NCBI RefSeq assembly: GCF_900103365.1
Contig: NZ_LT629703.1
Coordinates: 4,340,001 to 4,404,000, forward strand
Direction: 5' to 3'
DNA: 64,000 nucleotides
Source of the DNA: Afipia sp. GAS231
GTDB lineage: Bacteria > Pseudomonadota > Alphaproteobacteria > Rhizobiales > Xanthobacteraceae
Positions 8,729 through 18,054 of the stretch are shown in pieces (positions within the stretch are counted from its first letter, which is position 1; each line of letters starts with the position of its first letter). The position numbers and the translations under genes are program-made. The notes under the pieces were generated by a model, which saw only the letters and a list, made by a program, of their open reading frames with translations, ran no database searches and had not been told where the DNA came from.

Positions 8729-9004
8729 GCGCGTCCGCTTTTTGTCGTTCTGCCGCTGGCCTCGCGGAGGCCGCTCACGGCATGGTTGTGGTGGTGCCGG
8801 CAGTGGCATCCGGCAGGCCGCGCGATTCGCGTGCGCGGAGCCGGTTACCGCGGCCTTTGCATAACCGAATTCGACGGCAGGATGGACTAAAGAATGCGCT
8901 CGCAGGCAATTTTTTGCCTTCGGCTTTGACGCATTTTTCCGCTGTGGTGAACAGGTGCGGTTAACGGGCCGCGAACGCGCCTGATCGCCCCGGGCCTGTG
9001 GGCC

Positions 9005-9808
9005 TTAGGGCTTACTGAGCGGTTCGGTGATGAGGTTCATCGCCAGCGCGTCCTTGGGCGCGAGCCAGCGGATCTCCCGGGTTTCGGACATCGCTTCGAC
9101 GACGGATGAGGCGACCCCCATTTTGGTCATGTAGCCGAGCACGGCGCCTTGAATCCGCTGGGTGTCGGCGACGGGATCGCTCACCGGTCTGGAGGTCACA
9201 AACCGGTGGACGCCGAGCGCCGAGCCCAGCACCCCGAAGCGGGGCTTGCCGCCCGCATAGACCAGCACGCAGGCGCTGGCGCAATAAGCCGGTTTGACGC
9301 GGCCGGAGGCGTCGGCGGTGCCGACCGCCGTCGCCAGGGCGCGCGATCGAATGATCTCGCCCATGATCACGGCCTGACTCAGATCGCCGCCGGGCGACGA
9401 CAGCAATACCAGGTCGCCGGCGGCGAGGCCGGCTTCGTCGAGCCGCTGACGGAACAGGGTTGCTGCGGCCGGGCCGATCGTCCCACTGACCGCAAGCGTC
9501 CGCCGGCCCTGATCGGCGTTGCCGAGATAGGCTTTGGCGACCAGCGAGGCCGTCAGGCTCGGTGAGATGTACTGGTCTTTCCAGTAGTCCCAGGCATCGG
9601 GCCGCGACAGGTCGCGATAGGCGCGAATGCCAATGCCGGAAGCGACCAGGACAAACACGGCAACCGACCAGAAACGGGGCCTGAAGCCCGGTGCTTTGAC
9701 GGAAGCCGCCGGAGGCGGAGCGGCCGGCATGCGCGGCGCTGCGACAGAAGGCCCTGTCGGCGACCTTCGGAAGCGATCCGCACCGTCCTGATTATCGTCC
9801 GCAGACAA
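9005..9808 (-). CDS. COG3904-like exported protein with ClpP/crotonase-like fold
   Basis: Protein of 267 residues. A proline/alanine-rich cytoplasmic segment of about 45 residues precedes a single membrane helix near residues 46-64, so the rest is probably periplasmic. The C-terminal domain carries ClpP-like features: SSPGGDLSQAVIMGE near residues 136-150, then YCASACVLVYAGG with the serine where ClpP has its nucleophile, and GVHRF with a candidate histidine. No protease function is demonstrated for such COG3904 proteins. The start is TTG at 9808, supported by GAGGG five bases upstream; the next in-frame ATG is at 9730. Neighbours give no functional hint. Confidence 0.75.
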   Translation of the reverse strand: MSADDNQDGADRFRRSPTGPSVAAPRMPAAPPPAASVKAPGFRPRFWSVAVFVLVASGIGIRAYRDLSRPDAWDYWKDQYISPSLTASLVAKAYLGNADQGRRTLAVSGTIGPAAATLFRQRLDEAGLAAGDLVLLSSPGGDLSQAVIMGEIIRSRALATAVGTADASGRVKPAYCASACVLVYAGGKPRFGVLGSALGVHRFVTSRPVSDPVADTQRIQGAVLGYMTKMGVASSVVEAMSETREIRWLAPKDALAMNLITEPLSKP

Positions 9809-9911
9809 TCGACCCTCGTCACAAAGCCAATGGGACCTGAACTCATCAGGTCCAATATACGACGTTATGGCCGAGGATGTGGCGGCAATGCCAGCGGCAT
9901 TGCCGGTGGCG

Positions 9912-12900
9912 TTATCGCGGCGTGACCGCCGCGCGCTTGGTTACCACCGGCTTGGCCGCGGGCTTGGTCGCATTGGCCGTCGCCGGCGCCGAGTCCCAGC
10001 CGCCTTGCGGGGCCGCGACATTGACGGCGTCGTCGGGCTGCGGCTCCGGCGTAAAGGTCTGGATCGCGAGCTTGGCCGCCGCCAGCGACTGGGCGTCGAG
10101 GCGCTTGGCGATGTCGTCGCGCTTGCGGCTGGAATCCGCATCGCCCTGGGCTGCGGCGAGGCTGAACCATTTGAAGGATTCGGCGAGGTTCTGTTCGACG
10201 CCGATGCCGCGGGCATAGAGAATGCCGAGGTTGAACTGGCTGTCGGCGACGCCGCGATCGGCCGCCTTGCGGAACCATTGCGACGCGCTCTTGTAGTTGG
10301 CGCCCTTGCCGCCGCCGTCGGCGTCGAGCACCGCGAGGTTATGCATCGCCTTGGCGTTGCCGCGTTCGGCGGCCTGCAGGTAATAACGTCGCGCGATATC
10401 GACGTCCTTTTTCACGCTCAGGCCCTTCTCGTAGAAGGTGCCGAGCCGGAAGATCGCGGGCACCACGCCGGCCTGCGCCGCGCGGTCGTACCATTTGGCG
10501 GCTTCGTCGAGATTCGCAGCAATGCCCTTGCCCTCGGCAAAGCGCACGCCGACCTCGTAGGCCGCGGTCGGATCGCCCTTCAGAGCGGCGGCGCGCAGCA
10601 CCGGACCGCCGATGGCGTCGGGCAGCCGCTCGCTCGGCGGCACCTGCACCATCGAGAATTTGCCTGATGAAGTCCCCTGCACGGTGGGGATCGCACCGGT
10701 GACGTCGCCGGCCGGCGCCGGGGCCGCAGCCGCCGCCGGGGCCAGAGAGGACTGCGCCTGCGGCGGGATCACGACACGCGCGCTGTCCAGCGTGTTCGGC
10801 GCGGACATGTTGTTCGATTGCCGGTCGGCCGGGGTCGGCGACATCAGCGAGGGCGCTGATGGCGCCGGCATCGCGGGCTTGGCGCCGCTCTCCGCCGGAG
10901 CGGGTGGCGGTGCGGCAGATTCGGTCGAATTTTCGATTCCCGGCATCGGCGTGCTGCTGCCGGTGTCGAGCAGTGTCATCGCCATCTTGAAAGTACCGAG
11001 CACGATCACGACCACGCTGACGCCGACCAGCAGCGAGCGGACCCGGGAGGTCATGTTGGACGGCGTTGTGTCGCCGGGCTGCGCGATCTTCGCCCCGACC
11101 TTGATCTTGCTGTCGCCACCCTTGTCTTTGGCGGCGGCCTTGGCAGCGGCGCGAGCGGCCTTCTCATTGGCAGGAGCGGCGGCAGCAGCCTGCGCGGCGC
11201 GGCGCGCGGCGGCGATGAAGCTCGATGAACTGACGGGTTCTTTCGGTCCGGCCGCGATCTCGTTGATCACGCTTTCGGAAGCGGCGATTCGCTCCGACGG
11301 CGAAGACATCCGCGCGGCCGGCCGGGTGCCCGGCTCGAGCGGGTGATCCGGCGGCAGATCCGGCGCGATCGCCGCGCGCGGCGGTGCCGCGTGCGGTTCG
11401 AGGATTTCGCTGATCGCGCGCGGCGTCGGCGGCGCTACCGGCTGGGCGGCATGGAATTCGCGCGGGGCGGCGGCGAAGGTTTCCTGCATGGAAGCGGGAT
11501 TCGGCAATTCCGGCTTCGGCTGCGGCGCCAGCGCCTGCGTATAGGGCATCGGCGCAGAAGTTTGCGGCGGCATTGCCGCGCGCGAGGCTTCCTCGCGCAT
11601 GGTGACGGCTGGAGCGGACGACGCCATCGGCTGGGCCGCGATCGGCGCGGCGCGAACCGCGCGCAAGTCGCCCTCGATCGTCGCCAGCCGATCGACCACA
11701 TGGCCGAGCGTGTTGTGAACCGTCTCCAGAGAGTCCTGGGTGCGGCGGTCGGTTTCCGACTGGCTGTAGCGGATGTCGGACAATTCGCGTTTGACGGCGT
11801 CGACGATGTCGGAGTCCATCGCTGCCGGCCCGCCGCCGCTGCGGCTGGTGTCGGCGAGCGAGACCAGATTGGCGTGCTGGCGTTCGAGCGAGCGCTGGAT
11901 GTCCAGCAGCCCTTCCTCGACCCGTCCGAGATCGAGCGACGGCGCGGCGCCGCGGTCGGTCGAAGCTTCCAGCCGTTCCAAGAGATAGGATACGCGCTGT
12001 TCGAGATGGGCAAACGCCGACGCATTGTCGTTACCGACAGGTATGCGGTCGAGGCGTTCGGTCAGGGAGCGCAGCGCGCCTTCGACAAATTCCGAAGGCT
12101 CAGTGGCCGCGGGGCGTTCGCGGCTTTCCAGCGACGAGGTCAGCGAGGCAAGGCGCTGCTCGAGGATGGCAAAGGAATCGCCGTTGCCATCGGCGCGGGC
12201 GAGCTGGTCGACCTTGGCCGACAGCGAATGCACGTCCTCGGAAAGCCGCGCCAGCGCGTCATTGGAGGCCACATTGGAGACGATCGAGCGAAGCGCCGAT
12301 ATCGCGTCTTCGAGCTGGCGAACGGTCGATGGGTCGTCGTTGGAGCGCAGGATCAGGTCGAGCTTGGCGCCGAGGCTGCGGATCGCGTCGTCGTAGCCGG
12401 TGAGCTGCTCGGCCGGCGTCAGCTTGCTCAGCGCACCATGGATTTCGGCGAGCGCGCGCTCGATGCCGACAAGGATCTGGCCGTCGGTGCCACTCTGGCG
12501 GCTGTCGTCGATGCGGCGCGACAGGGAGCGGATTTCGTTCTCGATCGAATCGATGGCCCGGCGCGGCATCGCTTCGGTGATGGCTTGGCGGATTTCGGCG
12601 AGTTCGCCGCGGAAGGCCGCGATCGATGCTTCGATGTGATCGGAGGGGCGCAGCGACTCGATCTGGCTCGTGATCTTGAGCAGATGACGTTCCAGCGAGG
12701 AGAAGTCCGGGCCGGCGACTGCTGCGGGCGCGATCGGCGGCGCGCTGCGCGGCGGCAACGGCTGCGGCGAACCGTCGAGTTCGTTCTGTCGCGCCGCGAT
12801 CTCGGCGATCGCGGCGTCAAACGAGACCGGGCTTAGCGGCGGCGAGGGACGATAGACCTGGGCTGCGGCCCGCTCGACCATCGCGGCCTGGGCCTCACGG

Positions 12901-13313
12901 TTCGGCGATGGGACTTGAGACGAGGTTTGGCGTGAAGCACCTGCGCTCGTGATCTGAGACAGCCGGGCGTCGAGGCGGGAAATGGCGTCGTTGAGCTGAC
13001 GGGCCACCGTCGGCTCGGCCGGCATGGCTTCGCCACGCGGCGCTTCGCTGCGCGGTGCGGGCTTTGAAATCTGTTCGATCTGCCGGGTGATGGAATCCAG
13101 CCGCTGATGGATGTCGGCGACATCGCGGCTTTCCCGGCTCGGCATCGCCGGGCCTTGATCGTGGGAGTCACGGGAAGGGGCCCCGACGGGTTCGCCGACG
13201 GTGGAATTGAGCCATTCGCTGAGCGACATGCCGGCGCGGCGCGCGGCTGCCTCGGCCCTTTCGCGAACCGAGGGATCGATGCCGTCAACACTCCACGATA
13301 CGCGCGAATTCAT
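9912..13313 (-). CDS. PodJ-like polar localisation factor: coiled coil, TM, Sel1 repeats
   Basis: Very long protein of 1133 residues. The N-terminus (WSVDGIDPSVRERAEAAARR, then GMSLSEWLN) matches the conserved start of Caulobacter PodJ and its relatives. Residues of about 60-560 are rich in predicted coiled coil with repeated RLD/SLT heptads. An alanine/proline-rich linker leads to one transmembrane helix near residues 758-778. The periplasmic part has a low-complexity stretch and at least four Sel1-type repeats near residues 909-1071. The peptidoglycan-binding domain that ends Caulobacter PodJ is not seen. The ATG at 13313 is preferred to a TTG-initiated form 22 residues longer. The likely role is a polarity scaffold organising pole-specific proteins, inferred from architecture. 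Confidence 0.82.
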   Translation of the reverse strand: MNSRVSWSVDGIDPSVRERAEAAARRAGMSLSEWLNSTVGEPVGAPSRDSHDQGPAMPSRESRDVADIHQRLDSITRQIEQISKPAPRSEAPRGEAMPAEPTVARQLNDAISRLDARLSQITSAGASRQTSSQVPSPNREAQAAMVERAAAQVYRPSPPLSPVSFDAAIAEIAARQNELDGSPQPLPPRSAPPIAPAAVAGPDFSSLERHLLKITSQIESLRPSDHIEASIAAFRGELAEIRQAITEAMPRRAIDSIENEIRSLSRRIDDSRQSGTDGQILVGIERALAEIHGALSKLTPAEQLTGYDDAIRSLGAKLDLILRSNDDPSTVRQLEDAISALRSIVSNVASNDALARLSEDVHSLSAKVDQLARADGNGDSFAILEQRLASLTSSLESRERPAATEPSEFVEGALRSLTERLDRIPVGNDNASAFAHLEQRVSYLLERLEASTDRGAAPSLDLGRVEEGLLDIQRSLERQHANLVSLADTSRSGGGPAAMDSDIVDAVKRELSDIRYSQSETDRRTQDSLETVHNTLGHVVDRLATIEGDLRAVRAAPIAAQPMASSAPAVTMREEASRAAMPPQTSAPMPYTQALAPQPKPELPNPASMQETFAAAPREFHAAQPVAPPTPRAISEILEPHAAPPRAAIAPDLPPDHPLEPGTRPAARMSSPSERIAASESVINEIAAGPKEPVSSSSFIAAARRAAQAAAAAPANEKAARAAAKAAAKDKGGDSKIKVGAKIAQPGDTTPSNMTSRVRSLLVGVSVVVIVLGTFKMAMTLLDTGSSTPMPGIENSTESAAPPPAPAESGAKPAMPAPSAPSLMSPTPADRQSNNMSAPNTLDSARVVIPPQAQSSLAPAAAAAPAPAGDVTGAIPTVQGTSSGKFSMVQVPPSERLPDAIGGPVLRAAALKGDPTAAYEVGVRFAEGKGIAANLDEAAKWYDRAAQAGVVPAIFRLGTFYEKGLSVKKDVDIARRYYLQAAERGNAKAMHNLAVLDADGGGKGANYKSASQWFRKAADRGVADSQFNLGILYARGIGVEQNLAESFKWFSLAAAQGDADSSRKRDDIAKRLDAQSLAAAKLAIQTFTPEPQPDDAVNVAAPQGGWDSAPATANATKPAAKPVVTKRAAVTPR

Positions 13314-13506
13314 GCTCAGGTCCGGTTCCGACTCCGGCGCTATACTTGCGCCATCAGCCTCCCCGCGCGTCCCCACCAAGAGACAATCGAATTCCGCGCA
13401 GGTCGTCTGCCTCAGATCCTGACTTTTTCGCGTTACGGTAAATAACGGGTTAAGGATTGGGGCCGCCGGTCAGTAAAGTTGCCCGGCCGAGAGCTAAGCG
13501 GCCAGT

Positions 13507-14094
13507 CTAGCCGTTGTTTTCGCGCTGGCCGCCGTCGATCGGGACGACATTGGCCCCGTGGCTGAGGGCGGAGAGCATGTCGAGCGCCTCTTCGCACCAG
13601 TCGGCGACATTGCGCTCGTGGCGAAGGCCCATCCGCAGCAGCAGCAGCTTGCCCAGGTCGGCCGGCGGCGCGACGCCGTGAGGAAAGCGCTTGTTGAGGA
13701 TCCGCTCATAGCGGGAGCAGCGGTCGCGGTGGTGTTCCAGCCGCGCCATCAGGTCGTCGCGCAGCGGATCGATATCGATGCTGTCGAGCGCGTAAAGCCG
13801 CACCAAGAGGTCGTCCTTGATCGAGGACGGGCTGCTCGGCCGGGCGGCCCAGTGCCGGAGCGCAGCACGGCCCTCGGGTGTAAGGGTATAGACCAGCTTG
13901 TTGGGCTTGCCGGACTGTACCACCTCGCGGCCCTGGATATGGCCGCGGTCGCGCAGCCGCGACAGCTCGCGATAGATCTGCTGGTGGTCGGCTTTCCAGA
14001 AGAACCCGATCGACGAATCGAAGGTCTTGGCGAGCTCATAGCCCGTCATCGGATGTTCGGTCAGGCAGGCCAGGATCGCGTCGCCAAGCGCCAA
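13507..14094 (-). CDS. PadR-family transcriptional regulator
   Basis: Regulator of 195 residues. The N-terminal winged helix (ALGDAILACL, then HPMTGYELAKTF and QIYRELSRLRDRGHI, residues 2-55) and the C-terminal helical dimerisation domain are typical of PadR subfamily 2. The start codon is TTG at 14094 with a strong GGAGGG eight bases upstream. It is divergent from the NTF2-like gene at 14265. The 170-base gap holds two overlapping palindromes of identical architecture, which are probable PadR operators, so it likely represses itself and the neighbour. The effector is unknown, although many PadR proteins sense phenolics. Confidence 0.92.
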   Translation of the reverse strand: MALGDAILACLTEHPMTGYELAKTFDSSIGFFWKADHQQIYRELSRLRDRGHIQGREVVQSGKPNKLVYTLTPEGRAALRHWAARPSSPSSIKDDLLVRLYALDSIDIDPLRDDLMARLEHHRDRCSRYERILNKRFPHGVAPPADLGKLLLLRMGLRHERNVADWCEEALDMLSALSHGANVVPIDGGQRENNG

Positions 14095-14173
14095 GACGTC
14101 AACCCTCCTCAGCTTTTGCGGTATTTAGGTATTCCGAAGCCTTCCGGATTTCAGGAGCTGCTGTCGTTGACAT

Positions 14174-14207
14174 TATGCATAAAGTTGCATATGCGTCAAC
14201 GCGCATA
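14174..14207. promoter_or_regulatory. Two tandem PadR-type operators, TATGCR-N6-YGCATA
   Basis: Two inverted repeats share the same design. One occupies 14174-14191 (TATGCA, six bases, TGCATA) and the other 14190-14207 (TATGCG, six bases, CGCATA). Their centres are 16 bp apart and they overlap by two bases. They lie between the divergent PadR and NTF2-like genes, where such a regulator would bind. Binding by this PadR is inferred. Confidence 0.65.
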
Positions 14208-14264
14208 AATTGAGGCGGTTTGCGTGTCGCGCTCAAGCACGTCATCGCCCGCACAGGAGACATG

Positions 14265-14660
14265 ATGACCATGACCGCACTCGACAAGTGGTACGGCTAC
14301 ATGAAGTCCCATGACACCGCTGTCTTGTGGGAGCTGCTGCATCCCGACGCGGTATTCGAAAGTCCCGTGGTCCACACGCCGCAACGCGGCCGTGACATCA
14401 CCTTCAAGTATCTGGCGAGCGCCGAGAAGGTGCTCGGCGGCCCGGGCTTCAAATATGTCGGGGAATGGCGCAACGACACCGGCGCGGTGCTCGAATTCGA
14501 AAACGAGATCGAAGGCATCAAGATCAACGGCGTCGATATCATCACCTTCAGCGCCGACGACCGCATCGTTCATTTCAAGGTGATGGTGCGTCCGCTCAAG
14601 GGAATGAATTTGCTGCATCGCCTGATGGGCGAGCAACTGGCCCAGGCGACCAAGGCGTGA
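14265..14660 (+). CDS. NTF2-like (SnoaL-type) protein
   Basis: Protein of 131 residues with the nuclear transport factor 2 / SnoaL cone fold pattern: an N-terminal helix containing WYGYMKSHD, then WELLHPDAVFESPVV and a beta-rich C-terminal half with ITFSADDRIVHFKVMVRPL. Members are small isomerases, hydrolases or ligand-binding proteins. No specific catalytic set is evident. Three ATGs lie close together (14262, 14265, 14271). The one at 14265 has AGGAG five bases upstream and is chosen. It is divergent from padR and probably controlled by the tandem operators in the shared gap, which suggests a role in response to the PadR ligand. Confidence 0.85.
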   Translation: MTMTALDKWYGYMKSHDTAVLWELLHPDAVFESPVVHTPQRGRDITFKYLASAEKVLGGPGFKYVGEWRNDTGAVLEFENEIEGIKINGVDIITFSADDRIVHFKVMVRPLKGMNLLHRLMGEQLAQATKA

Positions 14661-14724
14661 GGCCAATGCCCGGCGCCGCCATGACGCGTCGAACGACTCG
14701 ATATTTGCTGCTTCGCTCACTCCC

Positions 14725-14768
14725 TGCGGCGTCCGGAACCGGATAAGGTCCGAATCCGGAACGCCGCA
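14725..14768. other. Long imperfect hairpin between NTF2-like and acyl-CoA dehydrogenase genes
   Basis: TGCGGCGTCCGGA at 14725 pairs with TCCGGAACGCCGCA ending at 14768 apart from a single bulge. No U-run follows on either strand, so it is not a classical intrinsic terminator. It may still separate the two transcription units. Confidence 0.4.
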
Positions 14769-14839
14769 AAACTCCGCTTCCAGTTCAGCTTTCACCAAAC
14801 GCAGTCCGCACTCATTCCGCCCCCTGCCGGGAGAACGCC

Positions 14840-16630
14840 ATGCCGACCTACAAAGCCCCCGTGGAAGACGTCACCTTCCTGCTCAATGACGTGTTCCAGA
14901 TCGATCGCTACGACAACCTGCCCGGTTTTACCGATGCCTCCGCCGACGTGCGCGAAGCCATCATCGGCGAGGCGGCCAAGTTGAGCGAAGAGGTGCTGCA
15001 ACCGCTCAATCGCAGCGGCGATCTCGAAGGCTGCGTCCGCCACGACGACGGCAGCGTCACCACGCCAAAGGGTTTCAAGGAAGCCTTCAAGCAGGTCGCC
15101 GAAGGCGGCTGGCTCGGGCTGTCGGCGCCGGCGGAATATGGCGGGCAGGGGTTGCCGGTGACGCTGAGCCAGGTCGTTACCGAATTCCAGAGCGCGGCCA
15201 ACATGGCGTTTTCGATGTATGGCGGCCTGACCATGGGCGCGACCGCAGCGCTGATGGTGCACGGCAGGCCGGAACAGAAGAAGATGTTCGTGCCGAAGAT
15301 GGTGGCGGGCGAATGGACCGGCACCATGAACCTGACCGAGCCGCAATGCGGCACGGATCTCGGTCTGTTGCGCACCAAGGCCGTCAAGCAGGCCGACGGC
15401 AGTTACAAGATCACGGGCACCAAGATCTTCATCTCCGCCGGCGAGCACGATCTCGCCGACAACATCATCCATCTGGTGCTGGCGCGCATCGAAGGCGCTC
15501 CAGCCGGCATCAAGGGCGTGTCGCTGTTCGTGGTGCCCAAGATTCTGGTCAATGCCGACGGCTCGCTCGGTGCCCGCAACGGCGTCTCCTGCGGTTCGAT
15601 CGAGCACAAGATGGGCATTCACGGCAATTCGACCTGCGTGATGAATTACGACGGCGCCACCGGCTGGCTGATCGGCGAGGAAAACAAGGGCATGCAGGGC
15701 ATGTTCGTGATGATGAACGAAGCTCGCCTCGGCGTCGCCGTCCAGGGCCTCGCGCAATCCGAAGTCGCCTATCAGAACGCCGTGAACTATGCGCGCGAGC
15801 GCCTGCAGGGCCGTTCGCTGACGGGGCCGAAGGCGCCGGACAAGCCGGCCGATCCGATCATCGTGCATCCCGACGTGCGCCGCGTGCTGCTCACCATCCG
15901 CGCCTTCAACGAGGCGGCGCGCGCCATGGTGGTGTGGACCGCGCTGAAGAGCGACGTCGCCCACCGTTCGAGCGATCCCAAGGATCGCCAGGAGGCCGAC
16001 GACCATATGGGCCTGATGACCCCGGTCATGAAGGGCGTGATGACCGACGTCGGTTTCTCCAACGCGGTGATGGCGCAGCAGATGTATGGCGGCCACGGCT
16101 ATATCGCCGAACACGGCATGGAGCAGTTCGTGCGCGATGCACGCATCGCCATGCTTTATGAAGGCGCCAACGGCATTCAGGCGCTCGACCTCGTCGGCCG
16201 CAAGCTGCCGCGCGACGGCGGCCGCGCCGTAATGGCGTTCTTCGGCGAAGTCGCCGCGTTTGCCAAGGAGCACGGCGCAGACGATGCCATGAAGCCGTTC
16301 GTGGCGCCGCTGTCGGCCGCGTTGGGCCACCTGCAGCAGGCCACCGGCTGGCTGATGCAGAATGCGATGGCGAAGCCCGACAACGCGGGCGCTGCCGCCA
16401 CCGACTATATGCAACTGTTCGGCCTCGTCACCTTTGGCTACATGTGGGCCCGCATGGCCAAAGTGGCGCAGGACAAGATGGCAGGCTCCGGCGCCACGTC
16501 CTATCTCTCCACCAAACTGGTGACCGGCCGCTTCTTCATGGAGCGGATGTTGCCGGAAACATCCGTCCATTTGGCACGGATCCAGTCCGGGGCCGCGACC
16601 ACGATGGAACTGGCGGCGGAAGCGTTCTGA
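14840..16630 (+). CDS. Acyl-CoA dehydrogenase, long (about 600-residue) type
   Basis: FAD-dependent acyl-CoA dehydrogenase of 596 residues, longer than the classical 380-residue enzymes because of an extra C-terminal helical domain. Visible motifs include [17 protein letters not shown] near residues 92-108, [12 protein letters not shown] near residues 163-174, and the active-site base in [12 protein letters not shown] (Glu441). The same size class includes DmdC-type 3-methylmercaptopropionyl-CoA dehydrogenases, but a general fatty acyl substrate is as likely given the thiolase and FadB-type genes that follow. The ATG is preceded by GGGAGA. It catalyses the first oxidation step of acyl-CoA degradation in the cytoplasm. 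Confidence 0.92.
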   Translation: MPTYKAPVEDVTFLLNDVFQIDRYDNLPGFTDASADVREAIIGEAAKLSEEVLQPLNRSGDLEGCVRHDDGSVTTPKGFKEAFKQVAEGGWLGLSAPAEYGGQGLPVTLSQVVTEFQSAANMAFSMYGGLTMGATAALMVHGRPEQKKMFVPKMVAGEWTGTMNLTEPQCGTDLGLLRTKAVKQADGSYKITGTKIFISAGEHDLADNIIHLVLARIEGAPAGIKGVSLFVVPKILVNADGSLGARNGVSCGSIEHKMGIHGNSTCVMNYDGATGWLIGEENKGMQGMFVMMNEARLGVAVQGLAQSEVAYQNAVNYARERLQGRSLTGPKAPDKPADPIIVHPDVRRVLLTIRAFNEAARAMVVWTALKSDVAHRSSDPKDRQEADDHMGLMTPVMKGVMTDVGFSNAVMAQQMYGGHGYIAEHGMEQFVRDARIAMLYEGANGIQALDLVGRKLPRDGGRAVMAFFGEVAAFAKEHGADDAMKPFVAPLSAALGHLQQATGWLMQNAMAKPDNAGAAATDYMQLFGLVTFGYMWARMAKVAQDKMAGSGATSYLSTKLVTGRFFMERMLPETSVHLARIQSGAATTMELAAEAF

Positions 16631-16636
16631 GATTCT

Positions 16637-16662
16637 TCGTCGCGGACGAGACTCCGCGACGA
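16637..16662. other. 10-bp perfect stem-loop upstream of the thiolase
   Basis: TCGTCGCGGA and TCCGCGACGA form a perfect stem around a six-base loop just after the acyl-CoA dehydrogenase stop. No U-run follows, so it may stabilise the 3' end of the upstream message or attenuate read-through. Confidence 0.45.
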
Positions 16663-16668
16663 CTTCAG

Positions 16669-16694
16669 CTTATATATTATGATCCTCATATAAG
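16669..16694 (+). promoter_or_regulatory. AT-rich hairpin touching the thiolase ribosome-binding site
   Basis: CTTATAT at 16669-16675 is the exact reverse complement of ATATAAG at 16688-16694, and the right arm runs into the AAGGAGG Shine-Dalgarno at 16692-16698. Formation of this 7-bp stem would partly occlude the ribosome-binding site of the gene at 16704. It could equally be a protein-binding dyad. Confidence 0.35.
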
Positions 16695-16703
16695 GAGGGC
16701 AGC

Positions 16704-17912
16704 ATGCCCGAGGCCTATATCTACGATCACGTTCGCACCCCGCGCGGCCGCGGCAAGGCCGATGGCTCGCTTCATGAGGTCACCGCGCTGGCGCTGGCGA
16801 CGGTGCCGCTCAGGGCGTTGAAGGAACGCAACAACCTGCCCGAAGACGTCGTCGACGATGTCATCCTCGGCGTGGTCGATCCGGTCGGTGAAGCCGGCTC
16901 CGACATCGCCCGCTTTGCGGCGATGAAGGCCGGCCTCGGCGAGGCCGTTCCCGGCGTCCAGATCAGCCGCTTCTGCGCCTCCGGCCTCGACGCGGTGAAT
17001 TTCGCCGCCGCCCAGATCATGGCCGGCCAGCATGAACTCGTGATCGGCGGCGGCGCCGAATCGATGAGCCGCGTCGGCATCGGCGCCTCCGGCGGCGCCT
17101 GGCCGATGGATCCCTCGATGGCGGTGCCGTCCTATTTCATGCCGCAGGGCGTCTCGGCCGATCTGATCGCGACCAAATACGGTTTCTCGCGCGACGACGT
17201 CGACGCCTATGCGGTGCAGAGCCAGCAGCGCGCGGCCAAGGCCTGGGACGAGGGCCGCTTCAATAACTCAGTGGTGCCGGTCAAGGACATCAACGGCCTG
17301 ACGATTTTGGCCAAGGACGAGCACATGCGGCCGACCACGACCATGCAGTCGCTCGGCCAGTTGCAGCCGTCATTCGTGGCGATGGGCCAGATGGGCGGCT
17401 TCGACGCGGTGGCGATCCAGGCGCATCCCGAAGTCGAGCGCATCAACTACGTGCATCACGCCGGCAATTCGTCGGGCATCGTCGACGGCGCCGGTGCGGT
17501 GCTGCTCGGCAGCAAGGAGGCGGGCGCCAAGCACGGCCTGAAGGCGCGCGCGAAAATCCGCGCCTTCGCCAATATCGGTTCGGAGCCGGCGATGATGCTG
17601 ACCGGCCCGGTCGACGTCACCGAAAAACTGTTCGAACGCTCCGGCATGAAGAAGTCGGACATCGACTTGTTCGAACTCAACGAGGCCTTTGCCTCGGTGG
17701 TGCTGCGCTACATGCAGGCGTTCGAGATCGATCCTTCGAAGATCAACGTCAATGGCGGCGCGATCGCGCTCGGTCATCCGCTCGGTGCCACCGGCGCCAT
17801 GATCCTCGGCACCGTGCTCGACGAACTCGAACGCACCGATAAGTCGACCGCGCTGGTAACCCTGTGCATCGGCGGCGGCATGGGGACAGCTACGATCATC
17901 GAACGAGTGTAA
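16704..17912 (+). CDS. fadA: Acetyl-CoA C-acyltransferase (thiolase, FadA type)
   Basis: Thiolase of 402 residues, normal length. The nucleophilic cysteine lies in [11 protein letters not shown] (Cys91). The other active-site blocks are [24 protein letters not shown] with the catalytic histidine, and LCIGGGMG with the second cysteine. It cleaves 3-ketoacyl-CoA with CoA to release acetyl-CoA, the last step of beta-oxidation. A strong AAGGAGG precedes the ATG. It sits 73 bases after the acyl-CoA dehydrogenase and is followed by the bifunctional FadB-type enzyme, so the three form a complete degradation cassette together with the hydratase activity of FadB. Confidence 0.94.
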   Translation: MPEAYIYDHVRTPRGRGKADGSLHEVTALALATVPLRALKERNNLPEDVVDDVILGVVDPVGEAGSDIARFAAMKAGLGEAVPGVQISRFCASGLDAVNFAAAQIMAGQHELVIGGGAESMSRVGIGASGGAWPMDPSMAVPSYFMPQGVSADLIATKYGFSRDDVDAYAVQSQQRAAKAWDEGRFNNSVVPVKDINGLTILAKDEHMRPTTTMQSLGQLQPSFVAMGQMGGFDAVAIQAHPEVERINYVHHAGNSSGIVDGAGAVLLGSKEAGAKHGLKARAKIRAFANIGSEPAMMLTGPVDVTEKLFERSGMKKSDIDLFELNEAFASVVLRYMQAFEIDPSKINVNGGAIALGHPLGATGAMILGTVLDELERTDKSTALVTLCIGGGMGTATIIERV

Positions 17913-17917
17913 CTGCC

Positions 17918-17998
17918 GTAGGGTGGGTTAGGCGAAGCCGTAACCCACCATGCTGCGGCAACGAAGGCGCTGGGTTACGCTTCGCTAACCCACCCTAC
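17918..17998. repeat. GTAGGGTGGG palindromic element, copy 1
   Basis: An 81-base palindrome with ends GTAGGGTGGG and CCCACCCTAC and inner arms GTAACCCACC and GGGTTACGC. A second copy lies at 24785-24873. This one lies between fadA and fadB and could fold into a long cruciform or message hairpin. Confidence 0.85.
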
Positions 17999-18054
17999 GA
18001 AATCACGGACAACCGCCGCGCTCGAACGGGCAGCCGGCATCGAGGGAGCAACAC

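Noticed and set aside
8904..8919. AGGCAA-TTTT-TTGCCT hairpin
   Set aside because: Short stem with no U-run after it on either strand and no gene end nearby that needs it; not annotated as a terminator.
11343..12836. 497-codon plus-strand frame inside the PodJ-like gene
   Set aside because: Antisense to a coherent coiled-coil protein and dominated by Arg/Gly/Asp.
14792..16570. 592-codon minus-strand frame opposite the acyl-CoA dehydrogenase
   Set aside because: Antisense shadow of a conserved gene with an intact active-site motif; no ribosome-binding site and no recognisable domain.
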